This document shows, piece by piece, positions 30,240 through 38,582 of a DNA stretch of 41,306 nt. The translations under genes were made by a program, and so were the position numbers. Each line of letters starts with the position of its first letter. Position 1 is the first letter of the stretch. The stretch is from Acidobacteriota bacterium (lineage in GTDB: Bacteria; Acidobacteriota; Thermoanaerobaculia; Gp7-AA8). The DNA lies in assembly GCA_016184115.1 (NCBI GenBank), contig JACPDH010000030.1, positions 1 to 41,306 of the forward strand. The letters are read 5' to 3'. The notes below the pieces were generated by a model. It did not search any database. It was not told the DNA's origin and worked only from the letters and a program-made list of their open reading frames with translations.

Positions 30240-31514
30240 TCACTGCTTCCTGACTACCTGCTTGTACGGCGGCTCGGTACCCGAGTAGCCTGCACGAGCG
30301 CGGACCTGCCAGGATGCCTTGGCGAGCCGGATTGAAAATCTGCGGTACTTTACACCACCTTTGCCCGTTGGGGTGAACCCGATAAGGTATTGCGATCTCA
30401 TGTCTTGATGGATCATGTAGACCGCCTGCTTGAGCGCGTCGACGTCAGTCTCGACCGCCATCCTCGCTCCCGACGCGTCCGCAATCTGTTGAAGGAGCTG
30501 AAGATCGAGTCCCTGCTCGTCTCCCGGCGGGAGTGTCGTATCGACGGGGAACCGGATTGTGAGCGGGTAGATCGGAACGGAGACGCCCTGGAGCGCCTTT
30601 GCCAGCTCGGAGCGCGTCATCGCCGACGCGTTGTCGAGACCATCAGTGATCAGAATGATCGTCTTCGCGCCGTTCTCACCCAGCAGTGACTTGTCAGGCA
30701 TCACCGCGAGCGCGTCGTAGAAGGCTGTCTTGCCCCATGGCTCGACCGCGTCGATCGCCGCGAGGATCTTCCTCGCGTCCTTCGAAAAGGGCACGACTTC
30801 CTTCACTTCGCGGTTCGCAAACACGTAAAGCGCGAAATCATCTCCCCTGCGACGAAGCCCAAGGAGCGTTTCCACTGCAAGGCGCGCTCCCTGCATCTTT
30901 CCCGCGAGGCCCATCGAACCTGACCCATCGAGGAGGATGGTGAAAGAGATCGGCGCGTTCTCGACCCGCTCGAACATGTCGGTCGCAACCGGTTTGCCGT
31001 CGACGAGCAGCGAAACGTCCTTCGCCTGCAGCGTCCCGACCGATCGTCCCTTCTTGTCGGCGACGGCGAACGGGATCATCGCGTAGCCGACCGAGATGGA
31101 GTCGGAGAAGTGTGCCGGAGCGTCCGGAGACTTTGGAGCCGCGGGCGACGATGCCGAGGCGGACGGTGTCGTTGGTTTCGTACTCGTGTTTGACGATGTC
31201 GTGGTTCTGGGAGTGGATGCCGTCGGCGCGACGGTGGTCGTCGCGGTGAGCTTCGTAGTCGACGCCGGAGACGCGGGTCCCGACGTCGTGCCCGGCGCGG
31301 CCGGCGTGGTCGCTGTCGCTGGAGCCGCCGGTTTTGTCGTCTGCGGAGGAGGTTCCTTCCTGAGCGACGGAAGTTTTTGCGGAGGACGAGGCGGCGGCGA
31401 GAGCACTCTTACGCCCCCGCTCGAGGGTGGCGGTGCCTGGGCATAACCCGACTGCGCCCCTATCGAGGCGACGCCGAGTAGCACCACTATTGCAATCGAT
31501 CTGGTTCGAATCAT
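30240..31514 (-). CDS. Secreted VWA-domain protein with low-complexity Pro/Thr/Ala linker
   Basis: A 424-residue protein. The start at 31514 gives the signal peptide MIRTRSIAIVVLLGVASIGA...YAQ; the frame upstream of it is not signal-like. Residues about 35-130 are a low-complexity proline/threonine/serine/alanine-rich stretch. A von Willebrand factor A domain follows: the MIDAS motif FTILLDGSGSMG, a threonine in GKTAFYDAL, and the aspartate in IILITDGLDN. This layout recalls the VWFA-related proteins expanded in Acidobacteria. Such domains bind other proteins through a metal ion. It is transcribed ahead of the OmpA-like lipoprotein, so both may act in the cell envelope. The partner is unknown. 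Confidence 0.87.
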   Translation of the reverse strand: MIRTRSIAIVVLLGVASIGAQSGYAQAPPPSSGGVRVLSPPPRPPQKLPSLRKEPPPQTTKPAAPATATTPAAPGTTSGPASPASTTKLTATTTVAPTASTPRTTTSSNTSTKPTTPSASASSPAAPKSPDAPAHFSDSISVGYAMIPFAVADKKGRSVGTLQAKDVSLLVDGKPVATDMFERVENAPISFTILLDGSGSMGLAGKMQGARLAVETLLGLRRRGDDFALYVFANREVKEVVPFSKDARKILAAIDAVEPWGKTAFYDALAVMPDKSLLGENGAKTIILITDGLDNASAMTRSELAKALQGVSVPIYPLTIRFPVDTTLPPGDEQGLDLQLLQQIADASGARMAVETDVDALKQAVYMIHQDMRSQYLIGFTPTGKGGVKYRRFSIRLAKASWQVRARAGYSGTEPPYKQVVRKQ

Positions 31515-31619
31515 CACCACGATTTTGCCATACGGAGAACTGAGATCGCGAAACGCTCGATCCTGGAAAGCGTTGATTGTCTCAAATCTCCCCTCGATCA
31601 CGGATCTGTTGCTACGATC

Positions 31620-32507
31620 ATGCCAACGATGCGCGAATTTCATCTCATCGACGCGAGCCCCTTCGTCTTCCGTGCCTACTTTTCGCTTCCGACGACGATG
31701 GTCGACACCTCAGGGAGACCGGCGAACGCCGTTCACGGCTACGCCAGCTTTCTCCTCCGATACCTCGAGACGGAGAAGCCGACGCATATCGCGGTCGCCT
31801 TCGACGAGAGCCTGACTACCAGTTTCCGAAACGAGATCTATCCTGCGTACAAGGCCCAGCGCGATCTGCCCCCCGCCGACCTGGAAGCGCAGTTCGACGA
31901 TTGCCGCGAGCTCACCGAGGCGATGGGGCTGACGACGTTCGCAGACCTGAAGTACGAGGCCGACGACTTTATCGCGACGCTCGTGCACCGTTTTCGCGGC
32001 GACGGGAACCGATTCGTCGTGGTCAGTCCCGACAAGGACCTTGCTCAACTCGTGTCATCCGCGGTGACGCTCTTCGACTTTGCGAAGGAGCGCCGGTTTG
32101 GCCCCGAGGAGGTGAAGGTGAAGTTCGGCGTGACGCCGGAACAGATCGCTGACCTTCTCGGCCTCATGGGCGATGCCGTCGACAACATTCCCGGTGTGAA
32201 GGGGATCGGCGCGAAGACTGCCGTGGCGTTGCTCGATGCGTTCGGCTCGCTCGACGCACTACTCGAAGGACTCGAGCGCGTGCCGGCGTTGCCGATTCGT
32301 GGGGCGAAGGGGATCGCGGTCAAACTCGAGGCATCGCGAGAGATTGCGCTCCTTTCGCGTCGCCTGGCGACGGTATCGATCGATGCGCCGGCCGCGGTCG
32401 GCCCCGACGCGCTGCGCCTGCGGGAGCCCGATCGCGTGCGACTCGAGCCGCTCCTCGCTCGATTGGGGCTCGGAATGGTCCGGCGGTGGGGCTGGGGGCC
32501 TACCTAA
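31620..32507 (+). CDS. Stand-alone 5'-3' exonuclease / flap endonuclease (PolA N-terminal-like)
   Basis: A 295-residue protein with the metal-binding acidic residues of the FEN family: LIDASPFVFRAYF at the N-terminus, VAFDESLTTSFRNEIYPAYKAQR, YEADDFIATL, VSPDKDLAQLV, and the helix-hairpin-helix LMGDAVDNIPGVKGIGAKTA. It is the 5' nuclease domain of DNA polymerase I without the polymerase, longer than E. coli Xni (251). It would cut RNA primers or flaps during replication and repair. The first ATG (31620) is used; a second at 31629 is equally possible. It runs divergently from the VWA gene, and the aminotransferase follows 2 bp after its stop. Confidence 0.88.
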   Translation: MPTMREFHLIDASPFVFRAYFSLPTTMVDTSGRPANAVHGYASFLLRYLETEKPTHIAVAFDESLTTSFRNEIYPAYKAQRDLPPADLEAQFDDCRELTEAMGLTTFADLKYEADDFIATLVHRFRGDGNRFVVVSPDKDLAQLVSSAVTLFDFAKERRFGPEEVKVKFGVTPEQIADLLGLMGDAVDNIPGVKGIGAKTAVALLDAFGSLDALLEGLERVPALPIRGAKGIAVKLEASREIALLSRRLATVSIDAPAAVGPDALRLREPDRVRLEPLLARLGLGMVRRWGWGPT

Positions 32508-32509
32508 CG

Positions 32510-33694
32510 ATGTTCAGCACCCGCGCGCGCCTCGACGCGCAACCTAACAAACTCACGGAAGTGCTCGCGCATCGCCGGGCGACCGGTTCGCGACTGATCG
32601 ACCTGACGGCGAGCAACCCGACGACGTGCGGGCTCGACTACCCGAACCGGGAGATCGGCGAGGCGCTTGCGTCGGGCGCCCGGTCGTCGTATCAGCCCGA
32701 GCCGCTCGGAATCGCTGCAGCGCGCGAAGCGGTCGCCGCGCATCTCCGCTCGCGAGGAGAGTCGGTCGATCTTTGCGACGTGATGATCACCGCCTCGACG
32801 AGCGAAGCGTATGGTTACCTCTTCAAGCTGCTTGCAGACCCGGGCGATGCGGTTGCGACAGCGCGTCCCGCCTATCCGCTGCTCGAGCACCTCGCGGCGT
32901 CAGAATCGCTCGAGCTCGTACAGTTCCCACTCGTGCGCGACGTCCGATGGCAGGTCGACCTCCACGAGCTCGAGCGCGTGCTCGAACCGCGAACGCGCGC
33001 AATCGCGCTCGTTCATCCTAACAATCCCACCGGCTCGTACCTGACAAGGAATGAACTACTCGCGGTTGCAGAGCTCTGTGCCGCGCGAGGCATTGCACTC
33101 GTGTCGGACGAGGTCTTTCACGATTACCCGCTCGAAGCGCCGGACGGCCGAGCGCCCTCCGCGGTCGAATGCGATCTGCCTTGTCTGACATTCTCTCTCG
33201 GCGGCCTGTCGAAGAGTGCAGGTATGCCTCATCTCAAGCTCGGTTGGCTCCGCGTCGGCGGCCCCGAGAGGCTTCGCCGTGAGGCGCTCCGAGGTCTCGA
33301 AGCAATCGCGGACGATTACCTTTCCGTCGCGACGCCGGTGCAGATCGCGCTTCCGCGGCTTCTCGAGATCGGCGCGTCGGTTCGCGATCAGATCGTCTCG
33401 CGATGCCGCCTCAACCTCCGCGCGCTCCGGGCGTCGCTTACGGCGGAGCGCTCGATCGAAGTGCTGCCGGTCGAGGGAGGCTGGTCGGCGGTCGTGAGGG
33501 TTCCGTGCCTCACGTCGGATGAGGAGCTGGCAGTCGCTCTCGTCGAGTATTTCGGCGTCGTCGTACACCCAGGCTATTTCTTTGATTTCGACCGCGACGG
33601 CCACATCGTCGTCTCGCTGCTCACGCCACCGGACGATCTCCTGGAGGGTGCGCGTCCGATCGTCGAGCTGGTGAGTGCGCTCGCTGCGCCGTAG
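32510..33694 (+). CDS. PLP-dependent class I/II aminotransferase
   Basis: A 394-residue fold-type I aminotransferase. It has DLTASNPTTCGLDYP near the N-terminus, the HPNNPTGSYLT motif (N172), the cofactor aspartate D200 in LVSDEVFHDY and the Schiff-base lysine K235 in GGLSKSAGMP. The C-terminal arginine region is less clear (HIVVSLLTPPD). The sequence around ASNPT resembles alanine or aromatic aminotransferases, but the substrate cannot be fixed. The ATG at 32510 lies 2 bp after the exonuclease stop; an upstream in-frame ATG at 32486 would overlap that gene. Confidence 0.9.
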   Translation: MFSTRARLDAQPNKLTEVLAHRRATGSRLIDLTASNPTTCGLDYPNREIGEALASGARSSYQPEPLGIAAAREAVAAHLRSRGESVDLCDVMITASTSEAYGYLFKLLADPGDAVATARPAYPLLEHLAASESLELVQFPLVRDVRWQVDLHELERVLEPRTRAIALVHPNNPTGSYLTRNELLAVAELCAARGIALVSDEVFHDYPLEAPDGRAPSAVECDLPCLTFSLGGLSKSAGMPHLKLGWLRVGGPERLRREALRGLEAIADDYLSVATPVQIALPRLLEIGASVRDQIVSRCRLNLRALRASLTAERSIEVLPVEGGWSAVVRVPCLTSDEELAVALVEYFGVVVHPGYFFDFDRDGHIVVSLLTPPDDLLEGARPIVELVSALAAP

Positions 33695-33697
33695 AGG

Positions 33698-33755
33698 CTA
33701 GTGTTCTGTCCGTGAATTCGACGAAACTGCGCCCAATTCACGGACAGAACACTAG
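33698..33755. repeat. Dispersed hairpin repeat, copy 1
   Basis: Perfect 21-bp inverted repeat (arms 33698-33718 and 33735-33755, inner part GTGTTCTGTCCGTGAATT) around a 16-bp loop, starting 3 bp after the aminotransferase stop. A diverged copy of the same length lies at 38409-38466 in the opposite orientation. Confidence 0.9.
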
Positions 33756-33779
33756 CAGCGCCGTTGCCCGTGCGGGTGA

Positions 33780-33829
33780 CCTCGCGAAGCGAGGGGGGAT
33801 GGGGCCTCGCCGGCGTTACGCCGGCGAGG
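33780..33829. terminator. Two palindromes between convergent genes
   Basis: CCTCGC-gaa-GCGAGG (33780-33794) and CCTCGCCGGCG-tta-CGCCGGCGAGG (33805-33829) lie between the convergent aminotransferase and TldE genes. They have no T-run, but their place suits a two-way transcription end; they could also be REP-type elements. Confidence 0.45.
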
Positions 33830-33878
33830 TTGCCCGCGAGACGTGGGCGCTACGACCCGCGGACGCTACGAGATGCCG

Positions 33879-35222
33879 TCACACGCCTGCGAAGCTGACT
33901 CCATCGAAGACCAGTGTCGGAGTGCGCAACGCCGAGTAGGGGAACGGGTCGTTGCCGACTGCTGCAAGCTGCTTCCAGAACACGAGGTGATTCCCCGAAA
34001 TGTTCATTTCGCCCACCGGCTCGGCGAGCTTGCCACCGCGGATCCGGAATCCCTGAACGCCTAACGAGAAGTCGCCGGTGAGGCCGTTCGAGTTCCCGCC
34101 GAGGAAGCTGGTGACGAGGATCCCGTCCTGAAGTCCGGCAACGAGCGCATCGCGATTCTTGTCCCCGAGCGTCCAGCGAAGGTTCGACGCACTGCCCGAC
34201 GTCGGCGCGACGCCGAGCTTCCGTCCGTAGTAACTGTCGATGTAGTAGCTCTTCAGGACGCCCGCTTCGACCACGGGACGTGTCTTTGCGGAGATTCCTT
34301 CGGCGTCGAAGAGGCGCGATCCGAACGCTTTCGGGATGAATGGGTCGTCGACGATCGTGATCTTGTCGGAAAAGACCTGCTTGCCGAGCTGTCCCTCGAG
34401 GAACGAACGCTTCTGCTGAATCGAGGCGCCCGAAAGCGGGCCCATCAGGAAGCCGAGCATGCGTCCCGACGCACGGTTGTCGATGACCATCGTCATCTCG
34501 GCCGATTCCCCCTTCTTCGCTCCGAGCCGCGCGATCGTCCGCTCGCCAGCTTCGCGACCGATGACCGCTCCTCCCGGAACCTCGGCGAAGTGGCGCGCGC
34601 CGGCGTACGAGTAGTCCTCGGGGCGGCGCCCGTCCTTGTCTTTGACGCTCACCTGGGCAGAGACGAAGAATGAGGTGTCGCGCCGCTTTCCTGCAAACCC
34701 GTTCGAGCTCACGAGGAAGCGTTCGGTCAGGGTGTCACTGACGTTGGAGGTGACGGAGAGGATCGCTTCGTTTCCCTTCACCGCACGAGCCGCCGTCTCT
34801 GCCTCCTTGGCGATTCTCTGACGAAGCTCTGGAGTTACCGTGTCGTACTTCGGGTCCTCGAGACCGAGGTCGACGGTCGACTGTCCTTTGTACAGCTCGG
34901 GATCGGGGAGCGAGCGGAACGGGTCCTTCGCGAGGCTCTTCGCCAGATCGACGGCGTCGCCAATGAATGTCTCGAGTGCCTCCCGGCGGAGGTCGCTCGT
35001 CGAGACGACCGCATAGCGCTGATCGGCGAAAACAGCGAGCTGGACTCCGCGGGTTGTCGATTCCTCGACTTTCTCCGGCTTGCCGTCACGCCACTGAAAG
35101 TCGACGTTCCGGACGCGGTAGGCTGCGGCCGACGCTTCCGTCGCCCCGCCCTTCTTCGCGATCTCGATGCACGACCGGGCGATCGAGAGCATGTCATCCG
35201 TCTGTTTCATCGTCGTGCTCAT
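33879..35222 (-). CDS. TldE/PmbA-family protein (partner of TldD)
   Basis: A 447-residue member of the TldD/PmbA family without the HExxxH motif, as expected for TldE. Recognisable parts are DFQWRDGKPEKVEESTTRGV, VVSTSDLRREAL, and the C-terminal LVTSFLGGNSNGLTGDFSLG and PVGEMNISGN stretches. With TldD it forms the heterodimeric metalloprotease that trims unfolded peptides and matures some RiPPs (microcin B17) and other substrates. The start at 35222 has GGGAGG upstream; an earlier frame would overlap TldD. There is no signal peptide, unlike its TldD neighbour. It starts 10 bp after the TldD stop, in one operon. Confidence 0.9.
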   Translation of the reverse strand: MSTTMKQTDDMLSIARSCIEIAKKGGATEASAAAYRVRNVDFQWRDGKPEKVEESTTRGVQLAVFADQRYAVVSTSDLRREALETFIGDAVDLAKSLAKDPFRSLPDPELYKGQSTVDLGLEDPKYDTVTPELRQRIAKEAETAARAVKGNEAILSVTSNVSDTLTERFLVSSNGFAGKRRDTSFFVSAQVSVKDKDGRRPEDYSYAGARHFAEVPGGAVIGREAGERTIARLGAKKGESAEMTMVIDNRASGRMLGFLMGPLSGASIQQKRSFLEGQLGKQVFSDKITIVDDPFIPKAFGSRLFDAEGISAKTRPVVEAGVLKSYYIDSYYGRKLGVAPTSGSASNLRWTLGDKNRDALVAGLQDGILVTSFLGGNSNGLTGDFSLGVQGFRIRGGKLAEPVGEMNISGNHLVFWKQLAAVGNDPFPYSALRTPTLVFDGVSFAGV

Positions 35223-35232
35223 CGCCGCCTCC

Positions 35233-36786
35233 CTAACCCTTCTTCGTCTCGGCGCGACCGCCGACGGTAATCGACGCGACGCGAACGGTCGGCATCCCCT
35301 GCGAGACCGGCACCATCTGCCCGTCCTTGCCGCAAGTCCAGCCACCCTCGTCGATCTTCAGGTCATCGGCGACCATGTCGACGAGCTCGAGAACCTTCGG
35401 TCCGTTGCCGATGATGTTGACGTCTTTGATCGGCGTCGTCAGCTTGCCGTCTTCGATGAGGAAGCCGTTCTTCACGAAGAAGGTGAAGTCGCCCGCCCCG
35501 ATGTTGACCTGGCCGTTCGAGAAGTGATCGCAGTAGATCCCCTTCTTGACCGAAGCGATGATCTCGTCCTTCTTGTGGGGACCAGGAAGCATGTACGTCG
35601 AGCGCATGCGCGGCATCGGGGCGAACTCGTAACCCTGCCGCCGGCCGTTGCCGGTCGGCTTCACGCCATAGTGCTTCGCCGAGATCGAATCATGCAGGTA
35701 CGTGGATAGGACGCCTTTCTCGACGAGCATCGTCTTTCCGACCTGGTTCCCTTCGTCATCGACGTTGATCGCACCGCGTGCCGCGGGCTGCGTCCCTTCG
35801 TCGATGATGTTGACGAACTCCTTCGCGACCGGTTTGCCGATCTTGTCGGAGTAGATCGAGACGTTCTTTCGGTTGAAGTCGGCCTCCATGCCGTGACCGA
35901 TCGCCTCGTGAAGCAGGATGCCCGCGGAGCCCGCGCCGAGCACGACCGGCATCTCGCCTGCCGGCGGCTGTACTGCATCGAAGAGGATCATCGTCTTCGC
36001 GATGCCATCGGCGACGAGCTTGTCGAGTCGCGCCGGATTGTAGAAGTCGATGTCGGAGCGCGCCGCGACGTTGACCGTGTTGTTTTCCTTGCGGCCGTCT
36101 TGCTCGGCGACGACGGAGAGGTAGACGCTCGTCATCGGCTGGATGTCCTCGACGATGCGCCCGTTCGAGTCGGCGACGAGAATCACGCCGTTGCCGTCCA
36201 TGAAGTTGATATTGACCTTCTGCACCCGTTTGTCGGCGGCGAACGTCTTCTCGTTGAGTCCGTTGAGGATCGTCAGTTTTTGAGTCGGTCGGACGTCCTC
36301 CCACTTCACCTTGACCGGATAGCGGTTGTCCTTTTTCGTGACGTTGAGCCGCTTCGGCGCGCTCTTCGAGGCTCCTTGCGCGATCGCCGCCGCCGTGAGC
36401 GCGGCGCGCTTCATCGCGTCCGCCGTGAGATCCTCGGTGAAGCCGTAGCCCGTCTGGTCTCCCTTGACGACGCGAACGCCGACACCGAGCGCGACGTTTG
36501 CGCTCGCGCGGTTCACGGCTCCGTCCTCGAGCGTCATGTTGTTCGTGATGCGATGCTGGAAGAAGACGTCGGCATAGTCGCCGCCCCGCGAGAGCGCCGC
36601 GCCGAGCGTGTCCTTGATCAGCTTTTCCGTGACGCCGAAGCGTGAGAAGTAGCCGATCCCTTCCGCCGGGCCGGTCGCGGCGAGGGCTTTGCCGAGGCCG
36701 AACAGGTCGGTCACCGCGAGGGCCGCCGCGGTGGTTGCGGTCGCCTGGACGAACGTCCGGCGATCGATGCCGTTGCGATCCTGCAT
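35233..36786 (-). CDS. tldD: TldD-family metalloprotease with Tat signal
   Basis: A 517-residue protein. The start at 36786 follows a perfect AGGAGG. The first 38 residues are a Tat signal: IDRRTFVQATATTAAALAVT and a small-residue region to about ALA. The catalytic motif HEAIGHG (H293, E294, H298) and the C-terminal cysteine in GGWTCGKDGQ, the third zinc ligand, are intact, so it should be active. Also typical are VLGAGSAGILL before and RGAINVDDEGN after the zinc motif. TldD normally works in the cytosol with TldE; the Tat signal predicts export. The TldE gene follows 10 bp after its stop. The gene symbol is by family. Confidence 0.92.
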   Translation of the reverse strand: MQDRNGIDRRTFVQATATTAAALAVTDLFGLGKALAATGPAEGIGYFSRFGVTEKLIKDTLGAALSRGGDYADVFFQHRITNNMTLEDGAVNRASANVALGVGVRVVKGDQTGYGFTEDLTADAMKRAALTAAAIAQGASKSAPKRLNVTKKDNRYPVKVKWEDVRPTQKLTILNGLNEKTFAADKRVQKVNINFMDGNGVILVADSNGRIVEDIQPMTSVYLSVVAEQDGRKENNTVNVAARSDIDFYNPARLDKLVADGIAKTMILFDAVQPPAGEMPVVLGAGSAGILLHEAIGHGMEADFNRKNVSIYSDKIGKPVAKEFVNIIDEGTQPAARGAINVDDEGNQVGKTMLVEKGVLSTYLHDSISAKHYGVKPTGNGRRQGYEFAPMPRMRSTYMLPGPHKKDEIIASVKKGIYCDHFSNGQVNIGAGDFTFFVKNGFLIEDGKLTTPIKDVNIIGNGPKVLELVDMVADDLKIDEGGWTCGKDGQMVPVSQGMPTVRVASITVGGRAETKKG

Positions 36787-36938
36787 GAATTCCTCCTGGT
36801 TCGAATCATTGGGGATTTCGTCAGCGCAAAGTTCTAGCACGGAAGTGTCACCGGAACGATAAACGCGCCAGATGTCTCGAGGTTCCAAACAACGTGTGAA
36901 CAACTGTGGCAGAGCTGGTTCGGTTTACACAAATGCAC

Positions 36939-36972
36939 GCCCGGCCACGCGCCCGCAGGGCTGTGGCCGGGC
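36939..36972. repeat. Hairpin in the gap upstream of tldD
   Basis: GCCCGGCCAC (36939-36948) and its exact complement GTGGCCGGGC (36963-36972) enclose a 14-bp loop, in the 250-bp gap between the tldD start and the end of the DUF3037 gene. With no T-run, it may be a terminator for the upstream minus-strand genes or a repeat. Confidence 0.4.
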
Positions 36973-37035
36973 AAGAAGGAACCGCTGACGAACTTGCGGG
37001 CCTCACAAAGCAACGCAGTGAATCCGGCGCGGCCG

Positions 37036-37434
37036 TCAGTCCGAGCCGACATGCGCTACGAACCGCTCGAACAGGCAGTCGAGGGCCTGCCTTGGATCGT
37101 GATGGAGCCCGGAATGGACCTCGGACGTCTGGATGATCGTGCTACGAGGAGCGACGAGCCAATGGAACCGCGCGCGCTGCGGAAGGTCGCCGATGTCGCC
37201 TGCTCCGCTGCCGCCGGCGCAGATTTTCGGAATTGCCGACAGGTGACTTTCGACGAAGTCGGTATCGATCGCAGGCGCGAGCGCCCGCAGGCGGGCGCAG
37301 TCGAGCTCGACGCGCGCATCGAGGAATCCAAGCGTGGGACAGAAGAGGATCACGCCGGCGTTGAGGAGCTCGCCTCGCTCGACCCGCGGGACAACGCGGA
37401 CGACCGCGTAATCAAACACGTGGCGATCGTGCAC
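37036..37434 (-). CDS. DUF3037 protein, overlapping the HipA-like kinase gene
   Basis: A 132-residue protein that fits DUF3037: it opens with FDYAVVRVVPRVERGELLNAGVILFCP, followed by LDARVELDCARLRAL, and ends in a helix (RQALDCLFERFVAH). The GTG start at 37434 has GGAGGA 8 bp upstream; a second GTG at 37419 would overlap the kinase stop by 8 bp and also fits. The gene begins inside the kinase gene, so translation is coupled. DUF3037 has no established function. As far as I know it is often found next to HipA-like kinase genes, which suggests a two-protein unit. There is no signal peptide or membrane segment. Confidence 0.83.
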   Translation of the reverse strand: MHDRHVFDYAVVRVVPRVERGELLNAGVILFCPTLGFLDARVELDCARLRALAPAIDTDFVESHLSAIPKICAGGSGAGDIGDLPQRARFHWLVAPRSTIIQTSEVHSGLHHDPRQALDCLFERFVAHVGSD

Positions 37435-38200
37435 GGGCGGCGTCCTCCATCCACTCCCTGGGTGATTCGAGTCGCTTCGTCAGGTAGTCGCGGTACGCCG
37501 CGCGATGCTCGTCCGGGCCGGCAAACCGCGGCTCCTCGACGAGCCACGAGTCAGGGATCATACCGACGACTCGCGCGACCGCTTCCGGCGTCAGCATCGC
37601 CGTGAGCTCTGCGTCGACTCCTGGCAGCTCGGTCGCCCAGCGGAGCAGAACATGGTCGCCGATCTGTCGGAACGGGAGGCGGCTCCGGTTTGCCGCGTCG
37701 TCCCAGTTGTGGTGAAAGATCAAGCTCGCTCCATGGTCGATCATCCAGAGCTTGCGGTGCCAGACGAGGAGGTTCGTGTTCTTCACCGTGCGATCGACGT
37801 TCGTGACGAGGGCGTCGAACCAGACGATCGCCGACGCGAGACGAGGGTTGATGGCACTCTTCGCATCGATGAGCGGATCGAATGTAATCGAGCCGGGAAG
37901 GTAGTCGAGCGCCAGATTGAGCCCGTTGCTCTTTCGGAGAAGATCCTGGATCTCTGGATCGCGCTCGGTCATCGCCATCCGCGGGTCGAAATCGACGAAG
38001 ACGATCTCGGGCACCGGAAGGCCGAGAATCCGCGCGATCTCGCCGGAGACGAGCTCCGCGATCAGCGCCTTCACCCCCTGGCCAGCGCCTCGGAACTTCA
38101 AAACGTACGTTCCGCTGTCGTCGCCGGCAACGATCGCAGGGAGCGAGCCTCCCTCGCGCAGCGGCGTGACATACTCCGTGGCGGTAATTGTGCGGATCAT
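37412..38200 (-). CDS. HipA-like kinase domain protein
   Basis: A 262-residue protein with the HipA kinase fold but without the N-terminal HipA subdomain. Visible kinase residues are K35 in TYVLKF (ATP lysine), the catalytic loop NVDRTVKNTN with D136 and N141, and D155 in WMIDHG as the metal-binding aspartate. All catalytic positions are present, so it should phosphorylate a substrate. HipA of E. coli phosphorylates glutamyl-tRNA synthetase and is blocked by HipB; there is no HipB-like helix-turn-helix gene here. Instead a DUF3037 gene overlaps the 3' end by 23 bp. The target and the role of the pair are unknown. Confidence 0.85.
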   Translation of the reverse strand: MIRTITATEYVTPLREGGSLPAIVAGDDSGTYVLKFRGAGQGVKALIAELVSGEIARILGLPVPEIVFVDFDPRMAMTERDPEIQDLLRKSNGLNLALDYLPGSITFDPLIDAKSAINPRLASAIVWFDALVTNVDRTVKNTNLLVWHRKLWMIDHGASLIFHHNWDDAANRSRLPFRQIGDHVLLRWATELPGVDAELTAMLTPEAVARVVGMIPDSWLVEEPRFAGPDEHRAAYRDYLTKRLESPREWMEDAARARSPRV

Positions 38201-38582
38201 GGCGTTGGCTGGCCCCCCCGCGTGCGGGAAAGTCGTCTATCGGGTCCCGATTTTCACTTCGCGGCGACCTCATTTGCGGATTCGGCCTGGTCGGGTCGCT
38301 TCTCGTTCCGGCCGGTGCACACCGGGCGGCGGGAGAATTCTACCCTTCCGCAGCTCTCTGAACGGCGATGCGATTTGGCGAGTCATCATTCGGGCGTGTC
38401 GTTCGGCCCTCGTGTTCCGTCCGTGAACTGGGCGAAAATGAACCCGTTTCACGGACGGGACACGAACTGTGACACTTTTCCCCCCGTGCGCCGCCTCACT
38501 TCCGGCTGTGCGCAGTACACGAGTGCGTCGCCCTTCGGATCTGATTGAATGGCGCGGGAACGACAACAACTACGAGGAACAC
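38201..38582. other. Divergent intergenic region between the HipA-like kinase and pepF genes
   Basis: No gene is supported. It contains copy 2 of the dispersed hairpin repeat (38409-38466). A TAGAAT hexamer on the minus strand (38337-38342) is a possible -10 for the kinase/DUF3037 operon, but its -35 is poor. The pepF gene has a ribosome-binding site (GAGGA) just before its ATG; I do not see its promoter. Confidence 0.5.
38409..38466. repeat. Dispersed hairpin repeat, copy 2
   Basis: Arms 38410-38427 (TCGTGTTCCGTCCGTGAA) and 38448-38465 pair over 18 bp with one G-T wobble. It matches the reverse complement of copy 1 (33698-33755) through both arms and the first loop bases (TGGGCG), and has the same overall length. 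The differences between copies are mostly changes on both sides of the stem that keep pairing. Confidence 0.85.

Noticed and set aside
37036-38200. Classic HipBA toxin-antitoxin locus
   Set aside because: There is no HipB-like helix-turn-helix gene and the HipA N-terminal subdomain is missing; the partner is DUF3037.
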